From Alphaproteobacteria bacterium (GTDB lineage: Bacteria; Pseudomonadota; Alphaproteobacteria; Rhodobacterales; Rhodobacteraceae): a stretch of 64,000 nt of DNA. This document shows, piece after piece, positions 26,780 to 35,822 of the stretch. The DNA lies in contig JAUIFH010000001.1 in assembly GCA_030429495.1 (NCBI GenBank), positions 186,001-250,000 on the forward strand. The letters run 5' to 3'. A model generated the notes under the pieces. It was not told the origin of the DNA. It made no database searches and saw only the letters and a program-made list of their open reading frames with translations. Positions within the stretch are counted from its first letter, which is position 1. Every line of letters begins with the position of its first letter. Both the position numbers and the translations under genes were made by a program.

Positions 26780-28102
26780 TTACCCGATCGCCGCCAAGAT
26801 CGCCCCATCGAGCTTGTCGACCAGTTCGTCGATCTGACCGTCTTCGATGATGAAGGGCGGCGCGAGAAGCACGTGATCGCCGCTGCGGCCGTCGATGGTT
26901 CCGGCCATCGGATAGCAGATCAGGCCTGCTTCGAAAGCGGCCTTCTTGATCTTCGCGGCGATTCCCCGCGCCGGGTCGAAAGGGGCCTTGGTTTCACGGT
27001 CCTCGACGAACTCGATCCCCCGGAACAATCCGCGCCCGCGGATATCGCCGACATGCGGATGCTGGCCGAACCGGTCCTCCAGCCGCTCCATCAGTTTGGC
27101 GCCCTGAACCCTGACCCGCTCGACAAGACCTCGGTCCAGGATGGCCGATACCACGGCATGTCCGGCCGCCGCTGCTGTCGGGTGGCCGATATAGGTGTGG
27201 CCATGCTGGAAGAAGCCGGAGCCATGCGCGATCGCGTCGTAGATGGCACCTGTGCACAGCATCGCGCCAATCGGCTGGTAGCCCGCGCCGAGACCCTTCG
27301 CGATGCAGAGAATGTCGGGCGCGACCCCGTCCTGCTCGCAAGCGAAAAGCGATCCCGTGCGGCCCATGCCGCACATCACCTCGTCCAGGATAAGAAGGAC
27401 ACCGTAGCGATCGCAGATTTCGCGGATTCTGCGGAAATAACCGGGCGCGGGCGTCAGCGCACCGGCAGTCGCGCCGACAACCGGTTCGGCCATGAAGGCC
27501 ATTACGGTCTCGGGCCCGAGGCGAAGGATCTCGGCTTCAAGCGCGTCGGCCGCGCGCAGGCCATAGGCTTCGAGGCTCTCACCCGCCGCACGGTTGCGGT
27601 ATTCGTAGCACGGCTCGATATGGCTGACATCGAGCAGCAGGGGACCGAACTGCGCGCGGCGCCATTCGTTTCCGCCGGCGGACAGGGCACCGATCGTATT
27701 GCCATGATAGCTCTGCTTGCGCGCGATGAGGCGGCCGCGCTGCGGTTCGCCCTTTTCGACCCAATACTGGCGGGCAAGCTTGATCGCCGCTTCGGTCGCT
27801 TCCGATCCGCCCGAGACGAGGTAGACCCGGTCGAGGTCGCCGGGCGCGTGGGCGATGAGAAGATCGGCCAGCGCCTCTGCCGGCTCAGACGTGAAAAAGC
27901 CGGTATGGGCGAAGGCGACCTTGTCGAGCTGCGCCTTGATCGCGGCGGTGACGGAAGCGTCGCCATGCCCAAGGCAAGAGACGGCGGCACCGCCCGACCC
28001 GTCCAGATAGCGCTTCCCGGTGCTGTCGATCAGATAGCAGCCCTCGCCACCGACGGCGAGGGGCGGCGCGGATTTCGTGTGGCGCGGAAAGACGTGGGAC
28101 AT
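26780..28102 (-). CDS. Class III aminotransferase, second copy
   Basis: A 440-residue PLP aminotransferase. YLVSGGSEATEAAIKLARQY, QSYHGNTIGALSAGG, LLILDEVMCGMGRTG (cofactor Asp) and ILCIAKGLGAGYQPIGA (PLP Lys) are typical of omega-amino acid, polyamine or diaminobutyrate-type transaminases. It is distinct from the plus-strand aminotransferase at 23.4 kb. The region upstream of its start carries a strong inverted repeat. Substrate cannot be told from sequence alone. Confidence 0.87.
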   Translation of the reverse strand: MSHVFPRHTKSAPPLAVGGEGCYLIDSTGKRYLDGSGGAAVSCLGHGDASVTAAIKAQLDKVAFAHTGFFTSEPAEALADLLIAHAPGDLDRVYLVSGGSEATEAAIKLARQYWVEKGEPQRGRLIARKQSYHGNTIGALSAGGNEWRRAQFGPLLLDVSHIEPCYEYRNRAAGESLEAYGLRAADALEAEILRLGPETVMAFMAEPVVGATAGALTPAPGYFRRIREICDRYGVLLILDEVMCGMGRTGSLFACEQDGVAPDILCIAKGLGAGYQPIGAMLCTGAIYDAIAHGSGFFQHGHTYIGHPTAAAAGHAVVSAILDRGLVERVRVQGAKLMERLEDRFGQHPHVGDIRGRGLFRGIEFVEDRETKAPFDPARGIAAKIKKAAFEAGLICYPMAGTIDGRSGDHVLLAPPFIIEDGQIDELVDKLDGAILAAIG

Positions 28103-28207
28103 GGCGTTCTTCCTTTCGTTTCATCCCGCCCGATCGGCACGAAGCGCGTCGGTTGTCGCACGCGCCCGGGGGCGACGAAAGGGATTGTCAGCGGTTTAAG
28201 GCGTTTC

Positions 28208-28264
28208 GGGTTTCGATTGAAACAACACCTGTCGGAATTCGAACGAAAAAGGTTCGAATTCCGA
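28208..28264. repeat. Perfect inverted repeat between usp and aminotransferase
   Basis: TCGGAATTCGAAC (28232-28244) and GTTCGAATTCCGA (28252-28264) are perfect 13-base arms around a 7-base loop GAAAAAG. Just beside it, GTTTCGATTGAAAC (about 28210-28223) is a near-palindrome. The site lies after the usp stop and 130 bases before the aminotransferase start on the minus strand. There is no T-run after the stem, so it could be an operator, a hairpin terminator without a clear U-tract, or both. Confidence 0.6.
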
Positions 28265-28298
28265 TTCAACGTAATCCCGAAGCGCCATAGCAGTCCCG

Positions 28299-28727
28299 TT
28301 ACCGGACGACGAGAACGGAAACCGGCGACCGGCGCACAACCCGGTCGGCCTGCGATCCCACAAGGAATTCCCGCACCCGGTCCGGCGCATGGCTCGCCAT
28401 CACGACAAGATCAGCGCCGGAGGACGTGATGTGATCGAAGATGACTTCGTGCACCCGGCCCACGGCGACGTGGCTTTGCAACTTCAAAGGCCAGGGCACT
28501 TCGCCGCCGAGCAGTTTCTCAAGCCGCGCCTTCGCGGCCTCAAGCGCCTTTTTCTGGAAGTCGGGCGGAAAATCGGCCGCGACGAGCGGTGAGCCGAAAT
28601 CCGGCACGACCGACAGAACGTGCAGCGTCGCATCCGAATCCCTAGCGATCTCGGCCGCCGTCGGCAGTGCCTTCTTCCAGGACGCCTCGTGTTCGAGATC
28701 AACGGTCAGGAGGATGTTCTTGTACAT
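28299..28727 (-). CDS. Universal stress protein, UspA family
   Basis: A 142-residue UspA-fold protein beginning MYKNILLTVDLEHEASWKKAL. The ATP-binding-type C-terminal region is ADLVVMASHAPDRVREFLVGSQADRVVRRSPVSVLVV, cited by its landmarks GSQADRVVRRS. It starts 10 bases after the TRAP permease stop, so it is co-transcribed. UspA proteins coupled to TRAP genes are known (TeaD with the TeaABC ectoine transporter), where they modulate transport. That role is inferred here. Confidence 0.88.
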   Translation of the reverse strand: MYKNILLTVDLEHEASWKKALPTAAEIARDSDATLHVLSVVPDFGSPLVAADFPPDFQKKALEAAKARLEKLLGGEVPWPLKLQSHVAVGRVHEVIFDHITSSGADLVVMASHAPDRVREFLVGSQADRVVRRSPVSVLVVR

Positions 28728-28737
28728 GGTGGCCTCC

Positions 28738-31500
28738 TCAGGCTTCCGCGCGGCGCGGTGTCGGTGCCCGCCCGCGTTGCATCATCACGATCAGCGCCAA
28801 CAGCGCGAGGGCGGGAAGGAACATCCAGTACTTCGACGGAACGGAGGCCGGGCGCAGGACGCGCAGAACCTCCTGATCCCAGTCGAGTCCGGCCTTCTGC
28901 GCAGGCGAGTCATAGGCGGCGTCGTCGATGATCATCTTGTCGCCATCCTGCCGGAACGCGAGACCGGCAGCCGCCAGCTTTTCGTCGCCGGTGGCTTCCG
29001 CGCCCATCGGCACGAGCGCGACGAACTGGATCGGATCACCGAGGTCGTTCACGCCGGCGACCCTTACGCGAAGATTCTCACCCGCAGGCGTGTCCTCCGC
29101 CGCTGCCGCGATCTCGGTCGGCGGGACTTCGGTGAAGGGCGGGAAGATCATGTCCATCCAGAAGCCGGGCCGGAAGAGTGTGAAGGCGACCAGCAGCAAC
29201 GCCACGCTTTCGTAGATGCGGTTGCGTGCGAGGAACCAGCCCTGTGTCGCAGCCGCGAAAAGCAGCATGGCGATCGTGGCGATGATGAAGACGAATATAC
29301 CCTGCGCCCAACCAACATTGATCAGCAGAAGCTCGGTATTGAAGATGAAGAGGAAGGGCAGGGCTGCGGTTCTGAGCGAGTAGAAGAAGGCCACCACGCC
29401 GGTCTTGATCGGATCGCCCCCGGAAACGGCGGCGGCGGCAAAGCTCGCGAGGCCGACGGGCGGGGTCACGTCGGCCATGATGCCGAAGTAGAAAACGAAG
29501 AGGTGGACGGCGATCAGCGGCACGATCAGCCCGTTCTGCTGCCCGAGCGTGACGATGACCGGCGCCAGCAGCGCAGAGACGACGATGTAGTTCGCCGTGG
29601 TCGGAAGGCCCATGCCAAGGATCAGCGAAAGAATCGCGGTGAGGACCAGAATGGCGAGGATGTTGCCACCGGACAGCACCTCCACCACGTCCGCCAACGC
29701 CGATCCGACGCCCGTCTGGCTGACCGCTCCGACGATGATACCGGCCGTTGCGGTGGCGATACCGATGCCGATCATGTTGCGCGCCCCGGTGATGAGGCCG
29801 TCAAACAGATCGCTGATGCCGTTCTGCACGGCGGTTCCGAACTCTCCCTCGCCGCGCATGATCGCGAGGATCGGGCGCTGCGTGACAAGGATGAAGATCA
29901 TGTAGGCGGTCGCCCAGAAGGCCGATAGGCCGGGCGACAGGCGATCAACCATCAGCGCCCAGACCAGAACGACGACCGGCAGGATATAGTGCAGGCCGGC
30001 CCGGATCGTCGGCCCTGGCAACGGCAGTTTCGTCACCGGTGCGTTCGGATCGTCGAGGTGCAGCGGCGCTTCCTTCGACGCGATCCAGAGCAGGCCGACA
30101 TAGACCGCCGTCAGGAAGGTGAAGATGATGTAGCCCGCCGTCGCCGGGAAGGCCGGGCGAATCCAGCCCATGCCGTAATAGACGGCAAGCGAGATGGCGC
30201 AGATCGCAGCGATGGTGAAGGCGATGCCAATCAGGCGCTGTACGATGGGCTTGGGGGTATAGGCGCGCGGCAGTCCCTCCATCCCGGCCTTCATCGCCTC
30301 AAGATGCACGATGTAGACCAGCGCGATGTAAGAGATGACGGCCGGCAGGAAAGCGTGGCGCACGACGTCGAAATAAGGGATGCCCACATATTCGACCATG
30401 AGGAACGCGGCAGCGCCCATCACCGGCGGCATGATCTGGCCGTTGACCGAGGAGGCAACTTCAACCGCGCCGGCCTTTTCGGACGAGAAGCCCACCTTCT
30501 TCATCAGCGGAATGGTGAAGGTGCCCGTCGTGACCACGTTGGCGATGGAAGAGCCCGAGATGAGGCCCGTCATCGCCGAGGACACGACGGCGGCCTTGGC
30601 CGGCCCGCCGCGCATGTGGCCCATGAGTGAGAAGGCGACCTGAATGAAGTAGTTCCCGGCCCCGGCCTTATCCAGGAGCGAGCCGAAGAGAACGAAAAGG
30701 AAGACGAAGGAGGTCGAAACGCCAAGCGCGATGCCAAAGACGCCCTCGGTCGTGATCCATTGGTGGTTCACGATCTCGGACAGGTTGTTGCCCTTGTGGG
30801 CGATGATCTCGGGCATGTAGGGGCCGAGAACGGTGTAGACGAGGAAGATGCTTGCCACGATCATCAACGCCGGCCCGAGTGCACGGCGCGTCGCTTCGAG
30901 CAAGATCATAAGACCGATCACCGAGACGACGAAGTCCTGAAGGATCGGTGCGCCGACCCGGCTCGAGATATCCTTGTAGTAGACATAGAGGTAAAGCGCG
31001 GTCGCCGCGCCGACGACTGCCAGCGCCCATTCCCATGGTGGAATACGGTCCTTTGGCGAACCGAGCAGGATCGCCGCGACGACGGCGATCGAAACGAGCG
31101 GAATCCACCAGACCGGCGTGCCGGCCTTGGCCGATACGAAGAACAGCGCGCCGAGGATGACGGGGACGCAAATCCCCAGGATCAGCTGCACCTTGGTGCG
31201 GGCGGCCGGGAAGGCCGCGAAGGCGAGGAAGATCGCGAAGGCAAGGTGGATCGACCGCGCCTCGGTATCATTGAAGACGCCGAAACCGAGCATGAACGGG
31301 ATCGGTGACGCGATCCAAAGCTGGAACAGCGACCAGGCCAGCGCGACAATCGCGATGAAGACGCCAACTGTGCCCTGCTGCCCGCGCGCGCCGGTATCGG
31401 AGGACGCGACGAGTTCGTCGAGTTCGGCCTGGCTGAGACCTCCGCGCCCTGCGGCCTCGTTCTCCACCGCGGCTGCCTGTTGCTGGTCCTGGTCTGTCAT
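28738..31500 (-). CDS. TRAP transporter fused permease (4TM/12TM)
   Basis: A 920-residue inner-membrane protein fusing the small (DctQ) and large (DctM) TRAP subunits, with many hydrophobic helices. GMGLPTTANYIVVSALLAPV is typical of DctM, as are VNGQIMPPVMGAAAFLMVEY and the ADVTPPVGLASFAAAA helix. A C-terminal soluble part (about residues 790-880, with VPMGAEATGDEKLAAAGL) corresponds to the DUF3394 region of such fusions. It works with the TAXI-type binding protein encoded upstream. Substrate is unknown. The linked usp follows. Confidence 0.93.
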   Translation of the reverse strand: MTDQDQQQAAAVENEAAGRGGLSQAELDELVASSDTGARGQQGTVGVFIAIVALAWSLFQLWIASPIPFMLGFGVFNDTEARSIHLAFAIFLAFAAFPAARTKVQLILGICVPVILGALFFVSAKAGTPVWWIPLVSIAVVAAILLGSPKDRIPPWEWALAVVGAATALYLYVYYKDISSRVGAPILQDFVVSVIGLMILLEATRRALGPALMIVASIFLVYTVLGPYMPEIIAHKGNNLSEIVNHQWITTEGVFGIALGVSTSFVFLFVLFGSLLDKAGAGNYFIQVAFSLMGHMRGGPAKAAVVSSAMTGLISGSSIANVVTTGTFTIPLMKKVGFSSEKAGAVEVASSVNGQIMPPVMGAAAFLMVEYVGIPYFDVVRHAFLPAVISYIALVYIVHLEAMKAGMEGLPRAYTPKPIVQRLIGIAFTIAAICAISLAVYYGMGWIRPAFPATAGYIIFTFLTAVYVGLLWIASKEAPLHLDDPNAPVTKLPLPGPTIRAGLHYILPVVVLVWALMVDRLSPGLSAFWATAYMIFILVTQRPILAIMRGEGEFGTAVQNGISDLFDGLITGARNMIGIGIATATAGIIVGAVSQTGVGSALADVVEVLSGGNILAILVLTAILSLILGMGLPTTANYIVVSALLAPVIVTLGQQNGLIVPLIAVHLFVFYFGIMADVTPPVGLASFAAAAVSGGDPIKTGVVAFFYSLRTAALPFLFIFNTELLLINVGWAQGIFVFIIATIAMLLFAAATQGWFLARNRIYESVALLLVAFTLFRPGFWMDMIFPPFTEVPPTEIAAAAEDTPAGENLRVRVAGVNDLGDPIQFVALVPMGAEATGDEKLAAAGLAFRQDGDKMIIDDAAYDSPAQKAGLDWDQEVLRVLRPASVPSKYWMFLPALALLALIVMMQRGRAPTPRRAEA

Positions 31501-31587
31501 CTGATCCCCCTTGGCCGCTCTGCGCCCATTTCCGACGTTGTGCCGTTATTTCCAGTGCCGGCAGGGTGGCTGCCGGTACCGCATCAG

Positions 31588-31613
31588 GCGCCGCCCCGGG
31601 GTTGGGGCGGCGC
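31588..31613 (-). terminator. Stable hairpin between TAXI binding protein and TRAP permease
   Basis: GCGCCGCCCC (31588-31597) and GGGGCGGCGC (31604-31613) form a perfect 10-base-pair GC stem with a 6-base loop. It lies just after the binding-protein stop and before the permease. No T-run follows on the minus strand. It may be a processing or attenuation signal that keeps the binding protein in excess over the permease. Confidence 0.5.
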
Positions 31614-31624
31614 GGCGGGCCGGA

Positions 31625-32581
31625 TTACATCCAGCCACGTTCCTTGTAGTACTTCTCGGCGCCCGGATGCAGCGGCGCCGACAGGCCGTCCGCGATCATG
31701 TCGGCTTCCTGTAGGTTGGCGAAGGCCGGGTGCAGGCCCTTGAAGCGGTCGAAGTTGTCGAAGACCGCCTTGACGACTTCATACACCACCTCGTCGGGTA
31801 CGTCGGCCGAGGTCACGAAGGTCGCCTTCACGCCGAAGGTTTCCACGTCATTGTCAGTGCCGGCATACATGCCGCCGGGGATCGTCGCCTTGGCGTAGTA
31901 GGCATTGTCGGCGACCAGCTTGTCGATCGCTTCGCCGGTGACGGGCAACAGCACGGCTTCGACGGTCGAGGTCGCTTCCTGGATCGAACCGTTCGGATGG
32001 CCGACGGTGTAGATGATCGCGTCAACCTTGTTGTCGCCAAGCGCCGCTGCCTGTTCCGCAGGCTTCAGTTCCGAAGCGAGCGCGAAGTCCGCGTCCGACT
32101 TGCCCATCGCGTTCAGGACGACTTCCATCGTCGCACGCTGTCCGGAGCCGGGGTTCCCGACATTCACGCGCTTGCCGAAGAGATCGTCGAAGGAGGCTGC
32201 GCCACTGTCCTTCCGGGCGACGACGGTGAACGGCTCGCCGTGCACCGAGAAGACGGCGCGGAGCTTGTCGACCTTCTTGCCCTCGAATTCGGACGAACCG
32301 TTATAGGCGTGGTACTGCCAGTCGGACTGGGCCACGCCCATGTCCATGTCGCCGGCGGCGATCGCGTTGATATTGGCAATCGACCCGCCCGTCGACGGCG
32401 CCGTGCACTTGATTCCGGTGGTCGGCGTGTCGCGGTTCACAAGCCTGCAAATCGACTGGCCGACGACGAAGTAGACGCCGGTCTGGCCGCCGGTGCCGAT
32501 GGTGATGAACCGCTCTTCGGCGGTGGCGGCCGTAGCCATCGCCATCGCTCCCGCGAACGAAAGGGTCTTGAGGTAATTCAT
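31625..32581 (-). CDS. TAXI family TRAP transporter solute-binding protein
   Basis: Periplasmic binding protein of 318 residues. The signal peptide is MNYLKTLSFAGAMAMATAATA, followed by EERFITIGTGGQTGVYFVVG, the TAXI N-terminus. Further family features are CTAPSTGGSIANINAIAAGD, MGVAQSDWQYHAY and VNVGNPGSGQRATMEVVL. It delivers an unknown solute to the downstream fused permease. The ATG at 32581 has AGGGAGA upstream. It begins the TRAP-usp operon, and a long intergenic region lies before it. Confidence 0.93.
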   Translation of the reverse strand: MNYLKTLSFAGAMAMATAATAEERFITIGTGGQTGVYFVVGQSICRLVNRDTPTTGIKCTAPSTGGSIANINAIAAGDMDMGVAQSDWQYHAYNGSSEFEGKKVDKLRAVFSVHGEPFTVVARKDSGAASFDDLFGKRVNVGNPGSGQRATMEVVLNAMGKSDADFALASELKPAEQAAALGDNKVDAIIYTVGHPNGSIQEATSTVEAVLLPVTGEAIDKLVADNAYYAKATIPGGMYAGTDNDVETFGVKATFVTSADVPDEVVYEVVKAVFDNFDRFKGLHPAFANLQEADMIADGLSAPLHPGAEKYYKERGWM

Positions 32582-33125
32582 TATCTTTCTCCCTGTAACA
32601 CAAACCATGATGCTCGATGACACCCGGGATCTTGCCGCCCCGGCCTTGGCCACCCTGACTGAACCTGCGGTTCCGCAGCGCATTTCACATGCTGGCACGG
32701 AGTATCACGCCAATCGTCCGGGCCTTCCGGCCCGATTTCTTGCTGTGCAGTGAATGCCCGCCGCCCAGATGAAGCGGACTGTCCCGAGCGGCGATGCGCC
32801 GAAGACCCGCAGTTGTGAAGCTTCACCGATACGGTAGCGTCGTTGAAAACTCTATTCAACCTTGTTTAGAAAAACGCAGCCTTACCCAAGGTTTTCCTTT
32901 AAAACCAGTAGCTTTACGGGCGCCTTGCCGTCTGAATTTCAATGATGCTCGCCCGGCTCCGCGCCGCGTCACTGCCCCGCGCGGTATCATAATCGGGCCT
33001 CTTATCCGTTCCCGAAGACGACCGGGACGTCATGCTGGCGATACGAATGTGACACCTAATCTTCGTAATTCGGAAGCCTGCTTGTCACAGATCGGGCCTA
33101 GGTCAGCCAGCAAATGGGGGCCTGA
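32582..33125. other. Intergenic region between the TRAP and phn transporters
   Basis: About 540 bases with no supportable gene. It is lower in GC than its surroundings around 32840-32910. It contains GTTGAA-7-TTCAAC (32842-32860), and AACCTTG (32858-32864) with CAAGGTT (32890-32896). Closer to phnC are TGTGACA (33048-33054) and TGTCACA (33083-33089), an inverted pair. Divergent promoters for the TRAP operon and phnC must lie here. A convincing 7-4-7 Pho box is not visible. Confidence 0.5.
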
Positions 33126-33947
33126 ATGAAGCTGCAAGTCATCAACGTCAGCAAGATCTACGGCGACAGGGCGGCCGTGGATGATGTTTCCTTTACGCTC
33201 GAAGGGGACGGCTTCGTCGGCGTCATCGGCCGCTCCGGCGCGGGGAAATCCACCCTGCTGAGGATGCTCAATCGGCTGACCGACGCTTCGCGTGGTGAAA
33301 TCCGTTATGAAGGCACCGATATCCTGTCGCTGCGCGGCGCCGAAAGGCGCGCCTGGCAGAACCGCTGCGCCATGGTGTTCCAGCAGTTCAATCTCGTGCC
33401 GCGGATGGATGTCGCGTCGAACGTGTTGCACGGGCTGCTCGGCCAGCGCTCCACCCTGACCACGCTGTTCAACCTGTGGAGCGAGGCGGACATCACGCGC
33501 GCGCTTGAAATCCTCGACCGGCTCGGGATTGCCGAGCAGGCCGCGAAACGGGCTGAGGCCCTGTCGGGCGGACAGCAGCAACGCGTGGCCATCGCACGGG
33601 CGCTGATGCAGGACCCCAGGATCATCCTCGCGGACGAACCGATCGCTTCGCTCGATCCGATGAATGCGCAGATCGTGATGGAGACGTTGAAGCGGATCCA
33701 GACAGAAGACGGGCGCATGGTGATCGCAAACCTTCACACGCTCGATACCGCGCGTCGCTACTGCGACCGGGTGATCGGCATGCGTGACGGGCGCGTTGTC
33801 TTCGACGGAACGCCGGAGCAACTGACCGCCGGCGTCGCCCGCGACATCTACGGCGCCGATGCCACATTCTCGGAGGCCGCCACGTCGACATCGATCGACG
33901 CGCTGAACCCCGACACCGATTACGCAGTCGCGATGCTGGGCGACTGA
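33126..33947 (+). CDS. phnC: Phosphonate ABC transporter ATP-binding protein
   Basis: Cytoplasmic ATPase of the PhnCDE importer, 273 residues. Walker [10 protein letters not shown] is near residue 38. The Q-loop region is [12 protein letters not shown], the ABC signature [15 protein letters not shown] and Walker [15 protein letters not shown]; the spacing and VxRMDV segment are usual for PhnC. GGGGG precedes the ATG. It is followed after 51 bases by phnD. Confidence 0.95.
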   Translation: MKLQVINVSKIYGDRAAVDDVSFTLEGDGFVGVIGRSGAGKSTLLRMLNRLTDASRGEIRYEGTDILSLRGAERRAWQNRCAMVFQQFNLVPRMDVASNVLHGLLGQRSTLTTLFNLWSEADITRALEILDRLGIAEQAAKRAEALSGGQQQRVAIARALMQDPRIILADEPIASLDPMNAQIVMETLKRIQTEDGRMVIANLHTLDTARRYCDRVIGMRDGRVVFDGTPEQLTAGVARDIYGADATFSEAATSTSIDALNPDTDYAVAMLGD

Positions 33948-33998
33948 GTAGCCACGGGCGAGGGCCACCGTGGCCGAGCCCACAAACCGGAGACGAAC

Positions 33999-34910
33999 AT
34001 GAACAAACTGCTTGCCGTTCTGGCCGCTACCACCGCGTTTGCCGGTGCTGCTTCCGCCGCGGATATCACGGGTTTCAACATCGGCATCCTTGGCGGCGAA
34101 AACGCCCAGGACCGTCTGAACTCGAACGAGTGCCTGCGCAAGTATACCGAAGAAGAGCTTGGCGTACCTGTGAAGCTTTTCGCCCCGGCGGACTATGACG
34201 GCGTGATCCAGGGCCTTCTCGGTGGGACGATCGACATGGCGTGGCTTGGCGCTTCGGGCTATGCGAAAACCTACCTGACGGATGCCGAGGCGGTTGAGCC
34301 GGTTCTGGTCAAGGCCAACCTCGACGGTTCGTTCACCTACTACTCGATCGGCTTCGCCCGCAAGGACAGCGGAATCACCTCGCTGGCCGATATCCAGGGC
34401 AAGAGCTTCGGTTTCGGCGACCCCAACTCCACTTCGGGTTACCTGATCCCGTCGGTCGAGATCCCGAAAGAAACCGGCCACTCGATGGAATCGGGTGACT
34501 ACTTCGGTGAAGTGAAGTTCACCGGCGGCCACGAACAGACAATCGTCGCGGTCAACAACGGCGACATCGACGCTGGCGTGACCTGGGCTGACGGTCAGGG
34601 CAACTGGGAAGACGGCTACAACTCCGGCGCTCTGCGCAAAGCCGTTGATGCCGGTCTCGTCGACATGAACGACCTCGTCGAGATCTGGCGCTCGAAGCCG
34701 ATCCCGGAAGGTCCGGTCGTGCTGCGCAAGGCGCTGCCGGAAGAGGTCAAGGTGAAGATGACCGCGCTCATGGCGGGTCTCAAGGACAAGGACGCGGATT
34801 GCGCCTACGGCGTCGCTGCCGGGGATACTGCGGGCTTTGTTCCGATCACCCATGACTACTACGACTCCATCATCGAAGTGCGTCGTCAGAAGATCGAAAG
34901 CGGTTCCTGA
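33999..34910 (+). CDS. phnD: Phosphonate ABC transporter substrate-binding protein
   Basis: Periplasmic phosphonate receptor of 303 residues. The signal peptide MNKLLAVLAATTAFAGAASA precedes the mature ADITGFNIGILGGENAQDR. FAPADYDGVIQGLLGGTIDMAWLG and FGFGDPNSTSGYLIP (phosphonate-contacting region) identify PhnD. A strong terminator-like hairpin follows immediately, probably making phnD more abundant than the permeases. Confidence 0.95.
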   Translation: MNKLLAVLAATTAFAGAASAADITGFNIGILGGENAQDRLNSNECLRKYTEEELGVPVKLFAPADYDGVIQGLLGGTIDMAWLGASGYAKTYLTDAEAVEPVLVKANLDGSFTYYSIGFARKDSGITSLADIQGKSFGFGDPNSTSGYLIPSVEIPKETGHSMESGDYFGEVKFTGGHEQTIVAVNNGDIDAGVTWADGQGNWEDGYNSGALRKAVDAGLVDMNDLVEIWRSKPIPEGPVVLRKALPEEVKVKMTALMAGLKDKDADCAYGVAAGDTAGFVPITHDYYDSIIEVRRQKIESGS

Positions 34911-34920
34911 TACGCTTACC

Positions 34921-34952
34921 GGCCGGGAGCAGTTTCTGCTCCCGGCCCTTTC
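34921..34952 (+). terminator. Attenuator hairpin after phnD
   Basis: GGCCGGGAGCAG (34921-34932), loop TTT, and CTGCTCCCGGCC (34936-34947) form a perfect 12-base-pair stem, followed by a short CTTTC. It is a typical intrinsic terminator or partial terminator between a binding-protein gene and its permeases. Confidence 0.8.
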
Positions 34953-34967
34953 ATGCCCGGACGATCC

Positions 34968-35822
34968 ATGAGCCTCGCAATTCATCCCGCCACGTCGGAA
35001 TATCTTTCGCTGATACGTCGAAAGCGTCTTTACGGGGGCATCCTTGTCGCCCTGTTCGCTGTGTTGCTGGCAAGCGGTTTCCGGGTTGCCGACGATCGCA
35101 ATGCCGGCGGCTTCTTCGAGGGTTTCCATCGGATTCTGGATTTCCCGACTGAGATATTCTCCGAAGCGGCGACCAATTGGCGCAACCTTCCCGGTCTGTT
35201 CGTCCAATTCATTCCCTCGCTGATCGAGACGTTGAACATCGCCGCCGTCTCCACTCTCTTCGGGGCGCTTCTGGCGTCGCTTCTGGCGTTTCTTTCGACG
35301 CGCGGCCTTGCACTCTGGCCGCGTATGATCCCGGTCTTCCGCACCTCGATGGACATCATGCGCGCAGTGCCCGAGATCGTCATCGCGCTCGTGCTGATCT
35401 TCCTGCTCGGCGGCGGGCCGGTGCCCGCGATGATCGCGATCGCGTTCCACACGACCGGCGCGCTTGGCAAACTGTTTTCCGAGGCCGCTGAAAACGCGGA
35501 CATCAAGCCGGTCGAAGGGCTGACTTCGGTCGGCGGCAACTGGATGCAACGGGTCTGGCTGGGCGTGTTCCCACAGGTCGCGCCGAACTGGTCCAGCTAC
35601 GCGCTCCTGCGTTTTGAAATCAACATCCGCGCCTCGGCCATTCTCGGCTTCGTGGGGTCGGGCGGTATCGGCTACGATCTGAAGACTGCGCTGCAATGGG
35701 GGCAGGGCAAGTACGATCAGGTCGTCGCGATCTTCACACTTCTCCTCATCACGATCTCCATCGTCGACCATTTCTCGGACCGCGCGCGCGCCCGGCTCGT
35801 CAAGGGAGGGAACAGCGCATGA
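34968..35822 (+). CDS. phnE: Phosphonate ABC transporter permease PhnE1
   Basis: Inner-membrane permease of 284 residues. It has about six hydrophobic segments and the inner-membrane coupling motif GNWMQRVWLGVFPQVAPNW. RFEINIRASAILGFVGSGGIGYDL is characteristic of PhnE. I prefer the ATG at 34968 over 34953, because 34953 directly abuts the hairpin stem; neither has a strong ribosome-binding site. Its stop overlaps the start of the second permease gene. Confidence 0.9.
   Translation: MSLAIHPATSEYLSLIRRKRLYGGILVALFAVLLASGFRVADDRNAGGFFEGFHRILDFPTEIFSEAATNWRNLPGLFVQFIPSLIETLNIAAVSTLFGALLASLLAFLSTRGLALWPRMIPVFRTSMDIMRAVPEIVIALVLIFLLGGGPVPAMIAIAFHTTGALGKLFSEAAENADIKPVEGLTSVGGNWMQRVWLGVFPQVAPNWSSYALLRFEINIRASAILGFVGSGGIGYDLKTALQWGQGKYDQVVAIFTLLLITISIVDHFSDRARARLVKGGNSA

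Noticed and set aside
26486-28429. A 647-residue plus-strand frame across the CMD and second aminotransferase genes
   Set aside because: It is antisense to two clear families, has no recognisable domain, and shows the biased composition of shadow frames.
33048-33089. Clear Pho box upstream of phnC
   Set aside because: TGTGACA and TGTCACA are present, but as inverted copies 28 bases apart, not the direct 7-4-7 repeat; I list it only as part of the intergenic region.
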